In this document: in pieces, positions 1-5,732 of the stretch | Position numbering within the stretch: position 1 is the stretch's first letter | Layout: each line of letters begins with the position of its first letter | From: Blautia sp. AF19-10LB | GTDB lineage: Bacteria; Bacillota; Clostridia; Lachnospirales; Lachnospiraceae | Direction: 5' to 3' | NCBI RefSeq assembly: GCF_003461245.1 | Contig: NZ_QTWS01000057.1 | Coordinates: 1 to 7,871 of the forward strand | DNA length: 7,871 nt | Translations under genes and position numbers: made by a program | Notes under the pieces: generated by a model | The model's input: the letters and a program-made list of their open reading frames with translations, nothing else | Told to the model about the DNA's origin: nothing | Databases searched by the model: none

Positions 1-537
1 AGCTAATGACTGAAGGTTTTCGCCATACTGTACGGCTGCTTTTACGTCAGAAGGGAAAGCACCTCTGCGTGTATCTCCATACAGCATACAGATTGGAAGT
101 TCCAGTGCCTGATGCTCCGTTACATTGACTGTAACAACCGCATCAATAACATGGCGTTTCTCTGCAATGCATGCAGTGCCCTTGCATATCTGATAATGTG
201 GGCATCCTTCACATGCGGAAGGCATATGTTTGACTATTTTATCCGAAGCTGTTATTACCGCTAAATGTGTCCCCTGATGTCCGTTCTGTCCACCAGCCTT
301 TTTACAGGATGCTTTTCGCAGACTCTTTGGGGCAGGCTTTTTGAAACCATCACTTGAAGGTGGTTTGGAACTGTTTTTGGAGTTCTTATTAAGCTGTTCC
401 TTTAGTTCCTGTATCGTCTGATTGAGCTGAGCGATTAACTGTGTTTGCGCATTGATTGTAGCATTCAGGGAATCTACAGTCGATGTTAATGAATTAACCT
501 GTTGTAATAACTTCTTATTCATTTCATCTTTTGTCAA
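1..537 (-). CDS. tnpC: IS66-family transposase (TnpC), N-terminal 179 codons, runs off left edge
   Basis: This is the DDE transposase that moves the insertion sequence; only the DNA-binding front part is in the window. Residues 5-45 form a Leu/Gln/Asn-rich coiled coil (repeats such as QQVNSLTSTVDSLNA), followed by the family signature KNSSKPPSSDG near residues 50-60, a basic stretch, GGQNGHQG, and a zinc-finger-like segment with CEGC and a downstream C (about residues 108-120). It ends near FPSDVKAAVQYG, where the catalytic DDE domain normally begins, so the catalytic residues are outside. The start is taken as TTG at 537 because AAGGTGG (543-549) sits five bases upstream; the in-frame ATG at 522 lies about 20 bases from that site and is the alternative. 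A TGA codon directly precedes the TTG. No frameshift is visible in this part. Confidence 0.85.
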   Translation of the reverse strand, partial: MTKDEMNKKLLQQVNSLTSTVDSLNATINAQTQLIAQLNQTIQELKEQLNKNSKNSSKPPSSDGFKKPAPKSLRKASCKKAGGQNGHQGTHLAVITASDKIVKHMPSACEGCPHYQICKGTACIAEKRHVIDAVVTVNVTEHQALELPICMLYGDTRRGAFPSDVKAAVQYGENLQSLA

Positions 538-550
538 TCAGCCCACCTTC

Positions 551-585
551 TTCCGTTAAAATTTGATACTTCTATTTTAACGGAA
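551..585. repeat. Perfect 11-bp inverted repeat just upstream of the IS66 transposase start
   Basis: TTCCGTTAAAA (551-561) is exactly complementary to TTTTAACGGAA (575-585), with a 13-base loop. The repeat ends one base before the ribosome-binding site region of the transposase. A T-run does not follow on the minus strand, so it is not a standard terminator. It could be an operator or an RNA hairpin that limits transposase translation; the function is inference. Confidence 0.7.
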
Positions 586-635
586 AATGGGGTAAAAAGC
601 GAATCGTAAGATTTTTGCATACTGTCAAAATGACG

Positions 636-785
636 GTGGATAACCAGAAAAAATCAGAGATTAAATGCTGATAACACCCGGATAAAATCCACAAAAATGC
701 TGTTATCTGGGTAAAACTAAGGAGTTATGTTTCAGAAATCCACAAACCCAAAGCACTTGGCAACCAAACTGAAAAATTATCCACA
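636..785. repeat. Cluster of four ATCCAC boxes, one a perfect DnaA-box match, in the IS leader
   Basis: ATCCACA occurs at 687-693, 738-744 and 779-785 on the plus strand and the complement GTGGAT at 636-641. The last copy lies in TTATCCACA (777-785), an exact match to the classical DnaA box, and the first is the near match GGTTATCCAC read on the minus strand. A 7-bp inverted repeat (GATAACA 670-676, TGTTATC 701-707) and a direct repeat AAATGCTG (663-670, 695-702) overlap the cluster. These may be protein-binding sites controlling the transposase; binding by DnaA is only a possibility. A TTGACA -35-like box lies at 623-628 (minus), with no convincing -10 at 17 bases. Confidence 0.4.
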
Positions 786-804
786 TTTTACACTAAAACG
801 ATGA

Positions 805-834
805 CGAAACAGAAATTTTATTTTCTCTGTTTTG
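805..834. repeat. Inverted repeat near the IS end
   Basis: AAACAGA (807-813) pairs with TCTGTTT (826-832), extendable by a G-T and a C-G pair to 805/834, with a 12-base AT-rich loop. It lies about 40 bases inside the inferred IS end. It is probably part of the element's subterminal structure and may lower transcription entering from outside; no direct evidence for a role. Confidence 0.45.
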
Positions 835-856
835 CCGAAAAATCAAGATGTACTTA

Positions 857-876
857 ATGGGGTACTGAATAGTTAC
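857..876 (-). other. Putative terminal end of the IS66 element
   Basis: The minus strand from 876 reads GTAACTATTCAGTACCCC. IS66-family termini usually start with GTAA, and there is no other GTAA/TTAC placed sensibly between the transposase and the fic stop codon (892-894). Inference from the family rule; the partner repeat is outside the window. Confidence 0.5.
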
Positions 877-891
877 GCTGCTTTCATATTT

Positions 892-1938
892 TTAAATACG
901 GACATAACCAGTAGATGGACCTGCACCAACTTTTGCGATATACCCACTCTTAACCAGATTCGTCAAAGTCCTTTCCACGGTAATTTTGCTTATATCAGGA
1001 CAAAGTTCCATGATTTCTTTCTTTGTAATTTTGCCAACCTTGTTATCAATAACCGCTTTAATTCTATCAGGCTTAGAAAGACCCCGATGCTTCAAATGCT
1101 CTACACGGCTTTCGAATTCATTGTATGCTTTCAACATGATACCCAGATAATATTTAACAAAAGGCTCATAGCTGTTTTCTCCCTCATGCCAGCCAGTAGA
1201 ACTTGCTTGAAGGGCTTCATAATATGTTTCCTTTGTCTTTTCAATCAACATTTCCATACTGACATATTTTCCAACGATGTATCCCGCCTTATAAAAAAGC
1301 AATAAAGTGAGCAAACGGCTCATCCTACCATTTCCGTCATTGAAAGGATGGATGCACAGAAAGTCCAGAATGAACATGGGAATCAAAACCAGTTTATCAA
1401 TGCGGTCAGCTTCCCATGCTTCAAGGAAGCGAGCGCAAAGTTCTTCCATCGCTTCAGCAGTCTGAAATGCGGGAACTGGAATAAAACGTGCCTTCTGATA
1501 ACCCTCGGCATCTGTTTCTGCAATTACATTATCGGAATTCTTATAACTTCCACCAGCAGCCCCCTGTGAATAGGAGTACAGATCTCGATGTAACTGCAAA
1601 ATAATGTTCGGTCTTGGGTTGATATATTCATAACCTTCGTGAATTGTGGAAAGTACTTCACGATAACCAGCAATTTCCTGCTCAGATCGGTTGCGGGGTT
1701 CTGCTTTTTGACTTACCAATTCTTCCAAACGCTTATCGCTTGTAAATATACCTTCGATTCGGTTGGATGCTCCCGTACTCTGAATCAATGCAACTTCTAA
1801 GAGTGTTTTCAATTCATCTACATTGGCTTCGAGAAATAATTCCTGTTTGCCTTTATGTTCATGGATACTGCTAACCATCTGAACAATTTCAGGTGTTAAC
1901 AACTTCGCAGGACTTACAATAAAATCAAAGTCTCTCAT
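892..1938 (-). CDS. Fic-domain protein, class II (N-terminal inhibitory helix), with C-terminal winged helix
   Basis: Fic proteins usually transfer AMP from ATP onto a hydroxyl of a target protein. Numbering from the upstream ATG at 1953, the catalytic motif HPFNDGNGRMSR is complete at residues 202-213, with the His base, the phosphate-binding GNG and the final Arg. The inhibitory motif SNRIEG (63-68) matches (S/T)xxxE(G/N), where the Glu blocks the ATP site, so activity is probably off by default. A Fic N-terminal domain precedes this, and residues ~295-350 look like a winged helix-turn-helix. The true start is likely the ATG at 1938 (348 aa): AAGGAG (1945-1950) sits six bases ahead of it, and the ATG at 1953 would place that site inside the gene. 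Self-inhibited class II Fic proteins need no separate antitoxin, and none is adjacent. The winged helix suggests self-regulation through the boxes at 1963-2016. The target protein is unknown. Confidence 0.93.
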   Translation of the reverse strand: MRDFDFIVSPAKLLTPEIVQMVSSIHEHKGKQELFLEANVDELKTLLEVALIQSTGASNRIEGIFTSDKRLEELVSQKAEPRNRSEQEIAGYREVLSTIHEGYEYINPRPNIILQLHRDLYSYSQGAAGGSYKNSDNVIAETDAEGYQKARFIPVPAFQTAEAMEELCARFLEAWEADRIDKLVLIPMFILDFLCIHPFNDGNGRMSRLLTLLLFYKAGYIVGKYVSMEMLIEKTKETYYEALQASSTGWHEGENSYEPFVKYYLGIMLKAYNEFESRVEHLKHRGLSKPDRIKAVIDNKVGKITKKEIMELCPDISKITVERTLTNLVKSGYIAKVGAGPSTGYVRI

Positions 1939-1962
1939 AGGAATCTCCTTCATTTCAGATTT

Positions 1963-2016
1963 ATCTCCATCATTCTATCATCAAATGATGGAGATCTCAA
2001 TAGATTTGATGGAGAT
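1963..2016. promoter_or_regulatory. Three operator-like boxes phased at 21 bp upstream of fic
   Basis: ATCTCCATCATT (1963-1974) is a perfect inverted copy of AATGATGGAGAT (1984-1995), and a third copy TTTGATGGAGAT lies at 2005-2016. The box starts 1963, 1984 and 2005 are each 21 bases apart, two turns of the helix, so all three face the same side. They occupy the DNA between the candidate promoter and the fic ribosome-binding site. I infer an operator, perhaps bound by the winged helix of the Fic protein itself; an RNA hairpin formed by the first two boxes is the other reading. Confidence 0.6.
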
Positions 2017-2059
2017 AGAATATCCATATACACAATAAATATCCTCATTTCATCCATAT

Positions 2060-2088
2060 ATTATATCGTTTTGTGAATCGTTTTTTCA
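2060..2088 (-). promoter_or_regulatory. Candidate promoter for fic
   Basis: The minus strand has a perfect TATAAT at 2065-2060. The hexamer 17 bases upstream (2088-2083) is TGAAAA, a weak -35. Transcription from here would start near 2053 and cross the three phased boxes before reaching fic, which would suit repression by roadblock or an RNA hairpin. The -35 is poor, so the call is tentative. Confidence 0.35.
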
Positions 2089-2120
2089 CTAAAATTACAC
2101 TATTCTTTCACTATTTTTCA

Positions 2121-2315
2121 TTACTCCATCGTTTTCGCCAACGAATTGAGCAACGCCCGCCTCTCTGGATTCAGATTCTTTTTCTCATAAAATGCTTCTT
2201 TAAAAAGCTCTGCATTTTTCCTTTGGTCATCATCCGGAATATGAGAGTACGCATCCGTAACCATATTGACCTGTGCATGGCCGGAATCACCCTGTACTGC
2301 TTTGATATCAGATAA
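2121..2315 (-). pseudogene. Tyrosine-type site-specific integrase, C-terminal remnant (~64 codons)
   Basis: The remnant reads LSDIKAVQGDSGHAQ, then VNMVTDAYSHI, and ends with NAELFKEAFYEKKNLNPERR and about a dozen more residues before TAA. This is the end of a tyrosine recombinase of the kind found on conjugative transposons and prophages: the GH of the His box and the nucleophile Tyr (in TDAYSHI) are both present. The N-terminal DNA-binding region, the first catalytic Arg and the LRH box are gone; upstream of ~2315 the reading frame continues only as unrelated sequence antisense to the next fragment. The gene is therefore a broken relic and cannot encode an active enzyme. It marks a past integration or deletion next to fic. 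Recognition is from motif memory, not from a search. Confidence 0.8.
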
Positions 2316-2373
2316 TGGTACACACAAGCACGGAAAATACTTTATGCAAAATCTTCCACAGTAAAATCTATAA

Positions 2374-2559
2374 ATGATCCGCAAAGGCAAAGGAAACCGA
2401 CAGTTTACCATGTTTGGAATTATGGCAGTTCTTTTAGGAAGTGGAGATGCATTCCATCTGGTTCCCCGTGCAGCAGCGCTTTGTACAACTGGACTTGGGA
2501 ACTTTACTGTACAGATGGGGTTAGGAAAGTGGATTACCTCTATCACTATGACTATCCTA
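2374..2559 (+). pseudogene. Fragment of a probable multi-pass membrane protein
   Basis: The plus strand from 2374 encodes about 62 residues beginning MIRKGKGNRQFTMFGIMAVL and continuing through LGSGDAFHLVPRAAALCTTG to GLGKWITSITMTIL. The alternation of hydrophobic segments with small and charged residues, and the GDAFHLVPR and ITSITMT strings, resemble an uncharacterised membrane-protein family that I recall from Lachnospiraceae; I cannot name it. The upstream frame has stops (TAA immediately before the ATG), there is no ribosome-binding site, and past ITMTIL the translation turns into low-complexity sequence, so both ends appear lost. I treat the longer open frame to 2895 as accidental because it runs antisense through the HAD gene. 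It is possible that the fragment is part of the same scar as the integrase remnant. Confidence 0.45.
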
Positions 2560-2577
2560 AAATCATCCCCGCCTCAG

Positions 2578-2606
2578 AATTTGCAGCAAGTTGTTGCAAA
2601 TTTTTT
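2578..2606 (+). terminator. Rho-independent terminator on the plus strand
   Basis: AATTTGCA (2578-2585) pairs with TGCAAATT (2595-2602); the stem extends inward by a G-U and a C-G pair, leaving a five-base loop, and is followed by a T-run (2601-2606). It would stop plus-strand transcription coming out of the membrane-protein fragment before it runs antisense into the HAD gene. On the minus strand there is no T-run after the hairpin, so it is not an obvious terminator for the rib operon. Confidence 0.6.
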
Positions 2607-2673
2607 ATATCCTTTTATTTTACAGAAGTACTTATTTTTAACTTTTTTCCTTCAGATTTTTATATTGCAAAAA

Positions 2674-3324
2674 TCATATCACCATCTGCAGTATATCCTC
2701 TATATGTTCTGCATAATAATCAGCCCCATTCAGTTCCCCTTTCTCACCATATCCATACAGGCATCCTATGAAAGGGCTTTTGCAGGACCTGGCACATTCC
2801 AGATCCTGTCTTCTGTCTCCGACTACCAGATAAGGGCCACTATATTCCCGGATGATTTCCTGCACAATTTCTGTCTTTGGACGGAATCTGTATGATTCAC
2901 AGTCATAAAAACGGTCAAACCATCGTTCCATCCCAAATTCCTTCCAGTGTGCCTCACGATATGAAGCTTTACAGTTACTTAAGATCACAAGGTGATATCC
3001 CCGGTTCTTCAAAGCTGTTAGCATCTCCTCTGCTCCCGGATACCACACTGCCTTATGTTTCCTGATCTGTCTTACCATCAGATCTCCTACCATCCTGCTT
3101 GCCTGCTCTTTATAGCTCTGATCCAGTTCCGGCAAAAATGTATTCCACATCTCCTTACTGTTAAGTCCCAGCCAGCCGGCAATTTCCACCGAGCCTATCT
3201 CCCGTTCTTCGGTAACCTTCTGTTCTGTCAGCCACTGATAGGTTTCACGAAATGCCGGTTCATAGATTCCAAGGGTATGATGGATCGTTCCATCATAATC
3301 GAATATGATCGTTTTTGTCATCAT
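2674..3324 (-). CDS. HAD-superfamily phosphatase, candidate riboflavin-pathway phosphatase
   Basis: A cytosolic Mg-dependent hydrolase of 216 residues. All four HAD motifs are present: DYDGT at 9-13 (nucleophile D9, acid/base D11), S116 in VILSN, K150 in RPK, and GDRRQD at 169-174. The helical cap between motifs I and II (about 15-95) places it in subfamily IA, like phosphoglycolate phosphatase. It starts 15 bases after the ribH stop and has AGGA six bases ahead of its ATG (a second ATG follows at once), so it is cotranscribed with the riboflavin genes. Riboflavin synthesis requires removal of phosphate from the RibD product (5-amino-6-ribitylamino-uracildione 5'-phosphate), a step done in other bacteria by HAD enzymes such as E. 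coli YigB/YbjI or B. subtilis YcsE/YitU/YwtE. That role here is inferred from context; a general detoxifying phosphatase is the alternative. Confidence 0.88.
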   Translation of the reverse strand: MMTKTIIFDYDGTIHHTLGIYEPAFRETYQWLTEQKVTEEREIGSVEIAGWLGLNSKEMWNTFLPELDQSYKEQASRMVGDLMVRQIRKHKAVWYPGAEEMLTALKNRGYHLVILSNCKASYREAHWKEFGMERWFDRFYDCESYRFRPKTEIVQEIIREYSGPYLVVGDRRQDLECARSCKSPFIGCLYGYGEKGELNGADYYAEHIEDILQMVI

Positions 3325-3339
3325 TTATTTTCCTGTCTT

Positions 3340-3813
3340 TTAGAGCTGCTTCATCAGATTGACCATCTCAATCGCAGATAATGCACAATCATAGCCTTTA
3401 TTTCCCGCTTTGCTTCCTGCACGCGCAATAGCCTGCTCGATATTTTCAGTCGTGATCACTCCGAATAAAACCGGGATTCCTGTTGCAAGTTCAACCTGTG
3501 CGATTCCCTTGGCAGATTCATTACACACCAGATCATAATGTGAAGTATCTCCACGGATGACAGCTCCAACGCAGATAATTGCATCATATTTTCCTGACTG
3601 TGCCATCTTCTGTGCTGTAATCGGAATCTCAAATGCTCCCGGTACCCATGCTGCAGTAATGTTCTCTTCTTCTACTCCATGTCTTACCAGTCCGTCGACT
3701 GCCCCTCCCAATAATTTATTCACAATAATTTCATTGAATCTCGCTGCCACGATACCAACCTTCATTCCCTCCGGTGCTACTACTTTTCCTTCTACTAAAT
3801 TGATCTGTCTCAT
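3340..3813 (-). CDS. ribH: 6,7-dimethyl-8-ribityllumazine synthase
   Basis: RibH condenses 5-amino-6-ribitylamino-uracil with 3,4-dihydroxy-2-butanone 4-phosphate to give lumazine, the substrate of RibE. The protein has 157 residues, the usual length. Visible family motifs are ARFNE (F26 stacks on the substrate ring), WVPGAFEIP (57-64), [12 protein letters not shown] (83-94) with the catalytic His at 92, FGVITTEN (117-124), and R131 in the phosphate site, followed by GNKG. Family members assemble as pentamers or 60-subunit shells; which applies here cannot be seen. The ribosome-binding site AGGAGG (3822-3827) is eight bases before the ATG. The gene follows ribBA by 29 bases and is followed by the HAD phosphatase gene after 15, consistent with one transcript. 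Nothing looks broken. Confidence 0.97.
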   Translation of the reverse strand: MRQINLVEGKVVAPEGMKVGIVAARFNEIIVNKLLGGAVDGLVRHGVEEENITAAWVPGAFEIPITAQKMAQSGKYDAIICVGAVIRGDTSHYDLVCNESAKGIAQVELATGIPVLFGVITTENIEQAIARAGSKAGNKGYDCALSAIEMVNLMKQL

Positions 3814-3842
3814 TTTTTCTTCCTCCTGATATTTGCTGTTTT

Positions 3843-5060
3843 TTATAAATTTATTTCTTTAAAAATATGACCCATCTTTTCCTGCTTCGTCTTCATATAC
3901 TTCCAGTCATACTTTTGTGCCGGAATCTCCAGAGGTACTCTCTCATTGATCTTCAGTCCGAATTCGCCAAGTCCATAGACTTTATCCGGATTATTTGTCA
4001 GTAATCTTAATGATTTCACACCAAGGTCTGACAGTATCTGTGCCCCGACCCAGTACTCTCTGAGATCCGGCGCAAACCCTAACTTCACATTAGCCTCCAC
4101 AGTATCGTATCCCTGCTCCTGAAGCGCATATGCTTTGATCTTATTGATCAGTCCGATTCCTCGGCCTTCTTGTCTCATATACAGAATGATTCCTCGGCCT
4201 TCTGCTTCTACCTGGCGCATCGCTGTCTGCAGCTGCAGGCCACAGTCACATCTGAGCGATCCGAATGCATCCCCTGTCAGACACTCCGAATGTACCCGGC
4301 AAAGCACATCCTCACCATCTCCCAGATCACCTTTTACCAGTGCCAGATGATGCTCTCCTGTAATATCATTGATATAACCATACATTTTAAAATCACCGTA
4401 CTGCGTTGGGAGGTTTGCAACGGCTTCCTCCTTTACATGCTTTTCATGTATTCTTATATAATCCTGCAGATCACGGATCGTAATAAATGTAAGGTTATGC
4501 TCTTTTGCCATTTCCCATAGCTGTGATGTACGCATCATAGTTCCATCTTCTTTCATAACTTCACAGCACACGCCGCATTCTTTCAGTCCGGCAAGTCTCA
4601 TAAGATCTGTTGTTGCCTCTGTATGGCCATTTCGTACCAAAACCCCGCCTTTTCTGGAAATAAGCGGAAACACATGTCCCGGTCTTCTGAAATCCTCCGG
4701 TTTTGACTGATCATCCACACACTTCATGATAGTATAGGAGCGCTCTTCCGCAGAGATACCTGTGGTTGTATCTGCGTGATCTACTGCCACGGTAAATGCT
4801 GTACTGTGATTGTCCGTGTTCTCCGCAACCATCGGCGGAAAGTTCAATCTCGCCGCAATTTCTGCAATCATCGGTGTACAGATAAGACCCTTTGCATAGG
4901 TCGCCATGAAATTAATATTTTCCCTGGTCGCAAACTCTGCCGCACATATCAGATCTCCCTCATTTTCTCTGTCCGGATCATCTGTGACCAGAACTATTTT
5001 TCCTTCCTTAAGATCCCTAAGTGCTTCTTCAATTGTGTTGTACTGATAATTTTGTGACAT
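3843..5060 (-). CDS. ribBA: Bifunctional DHBP synthase / GTP cyclohydrolase II
   Basis: The protein supplies both inputs to the pathway. The N-terminal half (about 1-203) makes 3,4-dihydroxy-2-butanone 4-phosphate from ribulose 5-phosphate; it has [16 protein letters not shown] (27-42) with the acidic metal-binding residues, RRPGHVFPL (125-133), GHTEATTDL (145-153) with H146, and E167. The C-terminal half (about 205-400) opens GTP, releasing formate; [17 protein letters not shown] and RQEGRGIGL are all present, with zinc ligands C260, C271 and C273. Both halves keep their catalytic residues, so unlike some RibBA proteins neither side appears decayed. Length 405 aa is normal for the fusion. 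AGGAGG (5070-5075) lies nine bases before the ATG, and the gap to ribE is 18 bases. Confidence 0.97.
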   Translation of the reverse strand: MSQNYQYNTIEEALRDLKEGKIVLVTDDPDRENEGDLICAAEFATRENINFMATYAKGLICTPMIAEIAARLNFPPMVAENTDNHSTAFTVAVDHADTTTGISAEERSYTIMKCVDDQSKPEDFRRPGHVFPLISRKGGVLVRNGHTEATTDLMRLAGLKECGVCCEVMKEDGTMMRTSQLWEMAKEHNLTFITIRDLQDYIRIHEKHVKEEAVANLPTQYGDFKMYGYINDITGEHHLALVKGDLGDGEDVLCRVHSECLTGDAFGSLRCDCGLQLQTAMRQVEAEGRGIILYMRQEGRGIGLINKIKAYALQEQGYDTVEANVKLGFAPDLREYWVGAQILSDLGVKSLRLLTNNPDKVYGLGEFGLKINERVPLEIPAQKYDWKYMKTKQEKMGHIFKEINL

Positions 5061-5078
5061 AGTGTATATCCTCCTGTT

Positions 5079-5732
5079 CTAAAACCCGAATTCTTCAAGA
5101 AACTCCATCGTAATTCCGGATTCTTTTTTCTCTTCTTCGTTTTTTCTGATGCCAAGCAGTTTTTCTACGTATTTTCCGATCACATCATTTTCCAGATTAA
5201 CCAGATCCCCCGGCACCTTTTCCAAAAGAGTGGTTTCTTCTCCTGTATGTGGAATGACCGACACCTGAAAACCAGCTTCATCAACCCTTGCAACTGTCAG
5301 GCTGATCCCATCAATACAGACGGATCCTTTTTCCACGATCAGATGCAAAATCTGTGGCGATGTCTCAATTGATACCCAGATGGCATTTTCTTCCCGGAGC
5401 ATGGAACGTATCACGCCAGTCCCATCAATATGGCCGCTTACTATGTGTCCCCCGAACCTGCCGTCTGCAGCCATTGCACGTTCCAGGTTTACCTGGCTTC
5501 CGGCCTTGCAGCTGCCAAGACTGCTTCTTCTGATCGTCTCTGCCATCACATCGGCAGTAAATCCGTCCGGCTGAATCGACGTAACTGTCAGACACACACC
5601 ATTCACAGCGATACTGTCACCGATCCTTGTCCCTTCCAGGACTTTCCGGGCTTTCACTGCCAGGATCCCTGATTCCCCTGTCAGCTGTATATAACGGACT
5701 TTTCCTTTCTCTTCTACGATTCCTGTAAACAT
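5079..5732 (-). CDS. ribE: Riboflavin synthase, alpha subunit
   Basis: RibE dismutates two molecules of dimethyl-ribityllumazine to riboflavin plus the ribitylamino-pyrimidine that RibH reuses. The 217-residue protein shows the tandem lumazine-binding repeats: MFTGIVEEKG start and NGVCLTV (44-50) in the first, SGHIDGTG (99-106) and DGISLTV (141-147) in the second. C47, H101, S144 and T146 match the active-site residues known from the E. coli enzyme. After about residue 195 there is a charged tail (RKNEEEKKESG) and a hydrophobic end with EFLEEFGF, a tail I associate with Firmicutes versions. The ATG overlaps the end of ribD by 19 bases with AGGAGG four bases ahead, which suggests translational coupling. 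This is the gene called ribE in B. subtilis literature and ribC in some others. Confidence 0.96.
   Translation of the reverse strand: MFTGIVEEKGKVRYIQLTGESGILAVKARKVLEGTRIGDSIAVNGVCLTVTSIQPDGFTADVMAETIRRSSLGSCKAGSQVNLERAMAADGRFGGHIVSGHIDGTGVIRSMLREENAIWVSIETSPQILHLIVEKGSVCIDGISLTVARVDEAGFQVSVIPHTGEETTLLEKVPGDLVNLENDVIGKYVEKLLGIRKNEEEKKESGITMEFLEEFGF

Larger units (their letters stand above)
1..876 (-). mobile_element. IS66-family insertion sequence, partial (ISBst12-like layout)
   Basis: The stretch holds the N-terminal part of an IS66-type transposase and its upstream leader; the rest of the element lies beyond the left edge. Reading the minus strand from 876, the sequence begins GTAACTATTCAGTACCCC, which fits the GTAA start that IS66-family ends usually carry. 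No tnpA or tnpB reading frame is present in the 339 bases between this end and the transposase, which matches the ISBst12 subgroup, known to carry only the transposase gene. The element end at 876 is inferred from the GTAA rule and from the position just outside the fic stop codon; the other end and the target duplication (predicted to be 8 bp, here 877-884) cannot be checked in this window. Confidence 0.7.

Noticed and set aside
777..785. Replication origin suggested by a perfect DnaA box
   Set aside because: Only one perfect box, no dnaA/dnaN neighbours and no replication gene; the site is inside an insertion sequence.
832..1305. Plus-strand open frame of 157 codons
   Set aside because: Antisense shadow of the fic gene with no ribosome-binding site or motif.
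2316..2546. N-terminal extension of the integrase frame
   Set aside because: It is antisense to the membrane-protein fragment and has no integrase motifs; only the part from about 2315 down resembles a recombinase.
2600..2676. Terminator for the rib operon after the HAD gene
   Set aside because: A weak A/T hairpin (2656-2676) has no T-run on the minus strand; no convincing operon terminator was found.
2374..2895. Long plus-strand open frame of 173 codons
   Set aside because: Only the first ~62 codons look like protein; the rest is low-complexity sequence and then runs antisense through the HAD phosphatase gene.
5380..5672. Plus-strand open frames within ribE, and similar ones within ribBA and ribD
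   Set aside because: All are antisense to genes with complete catalytic motifs and lack start signals.
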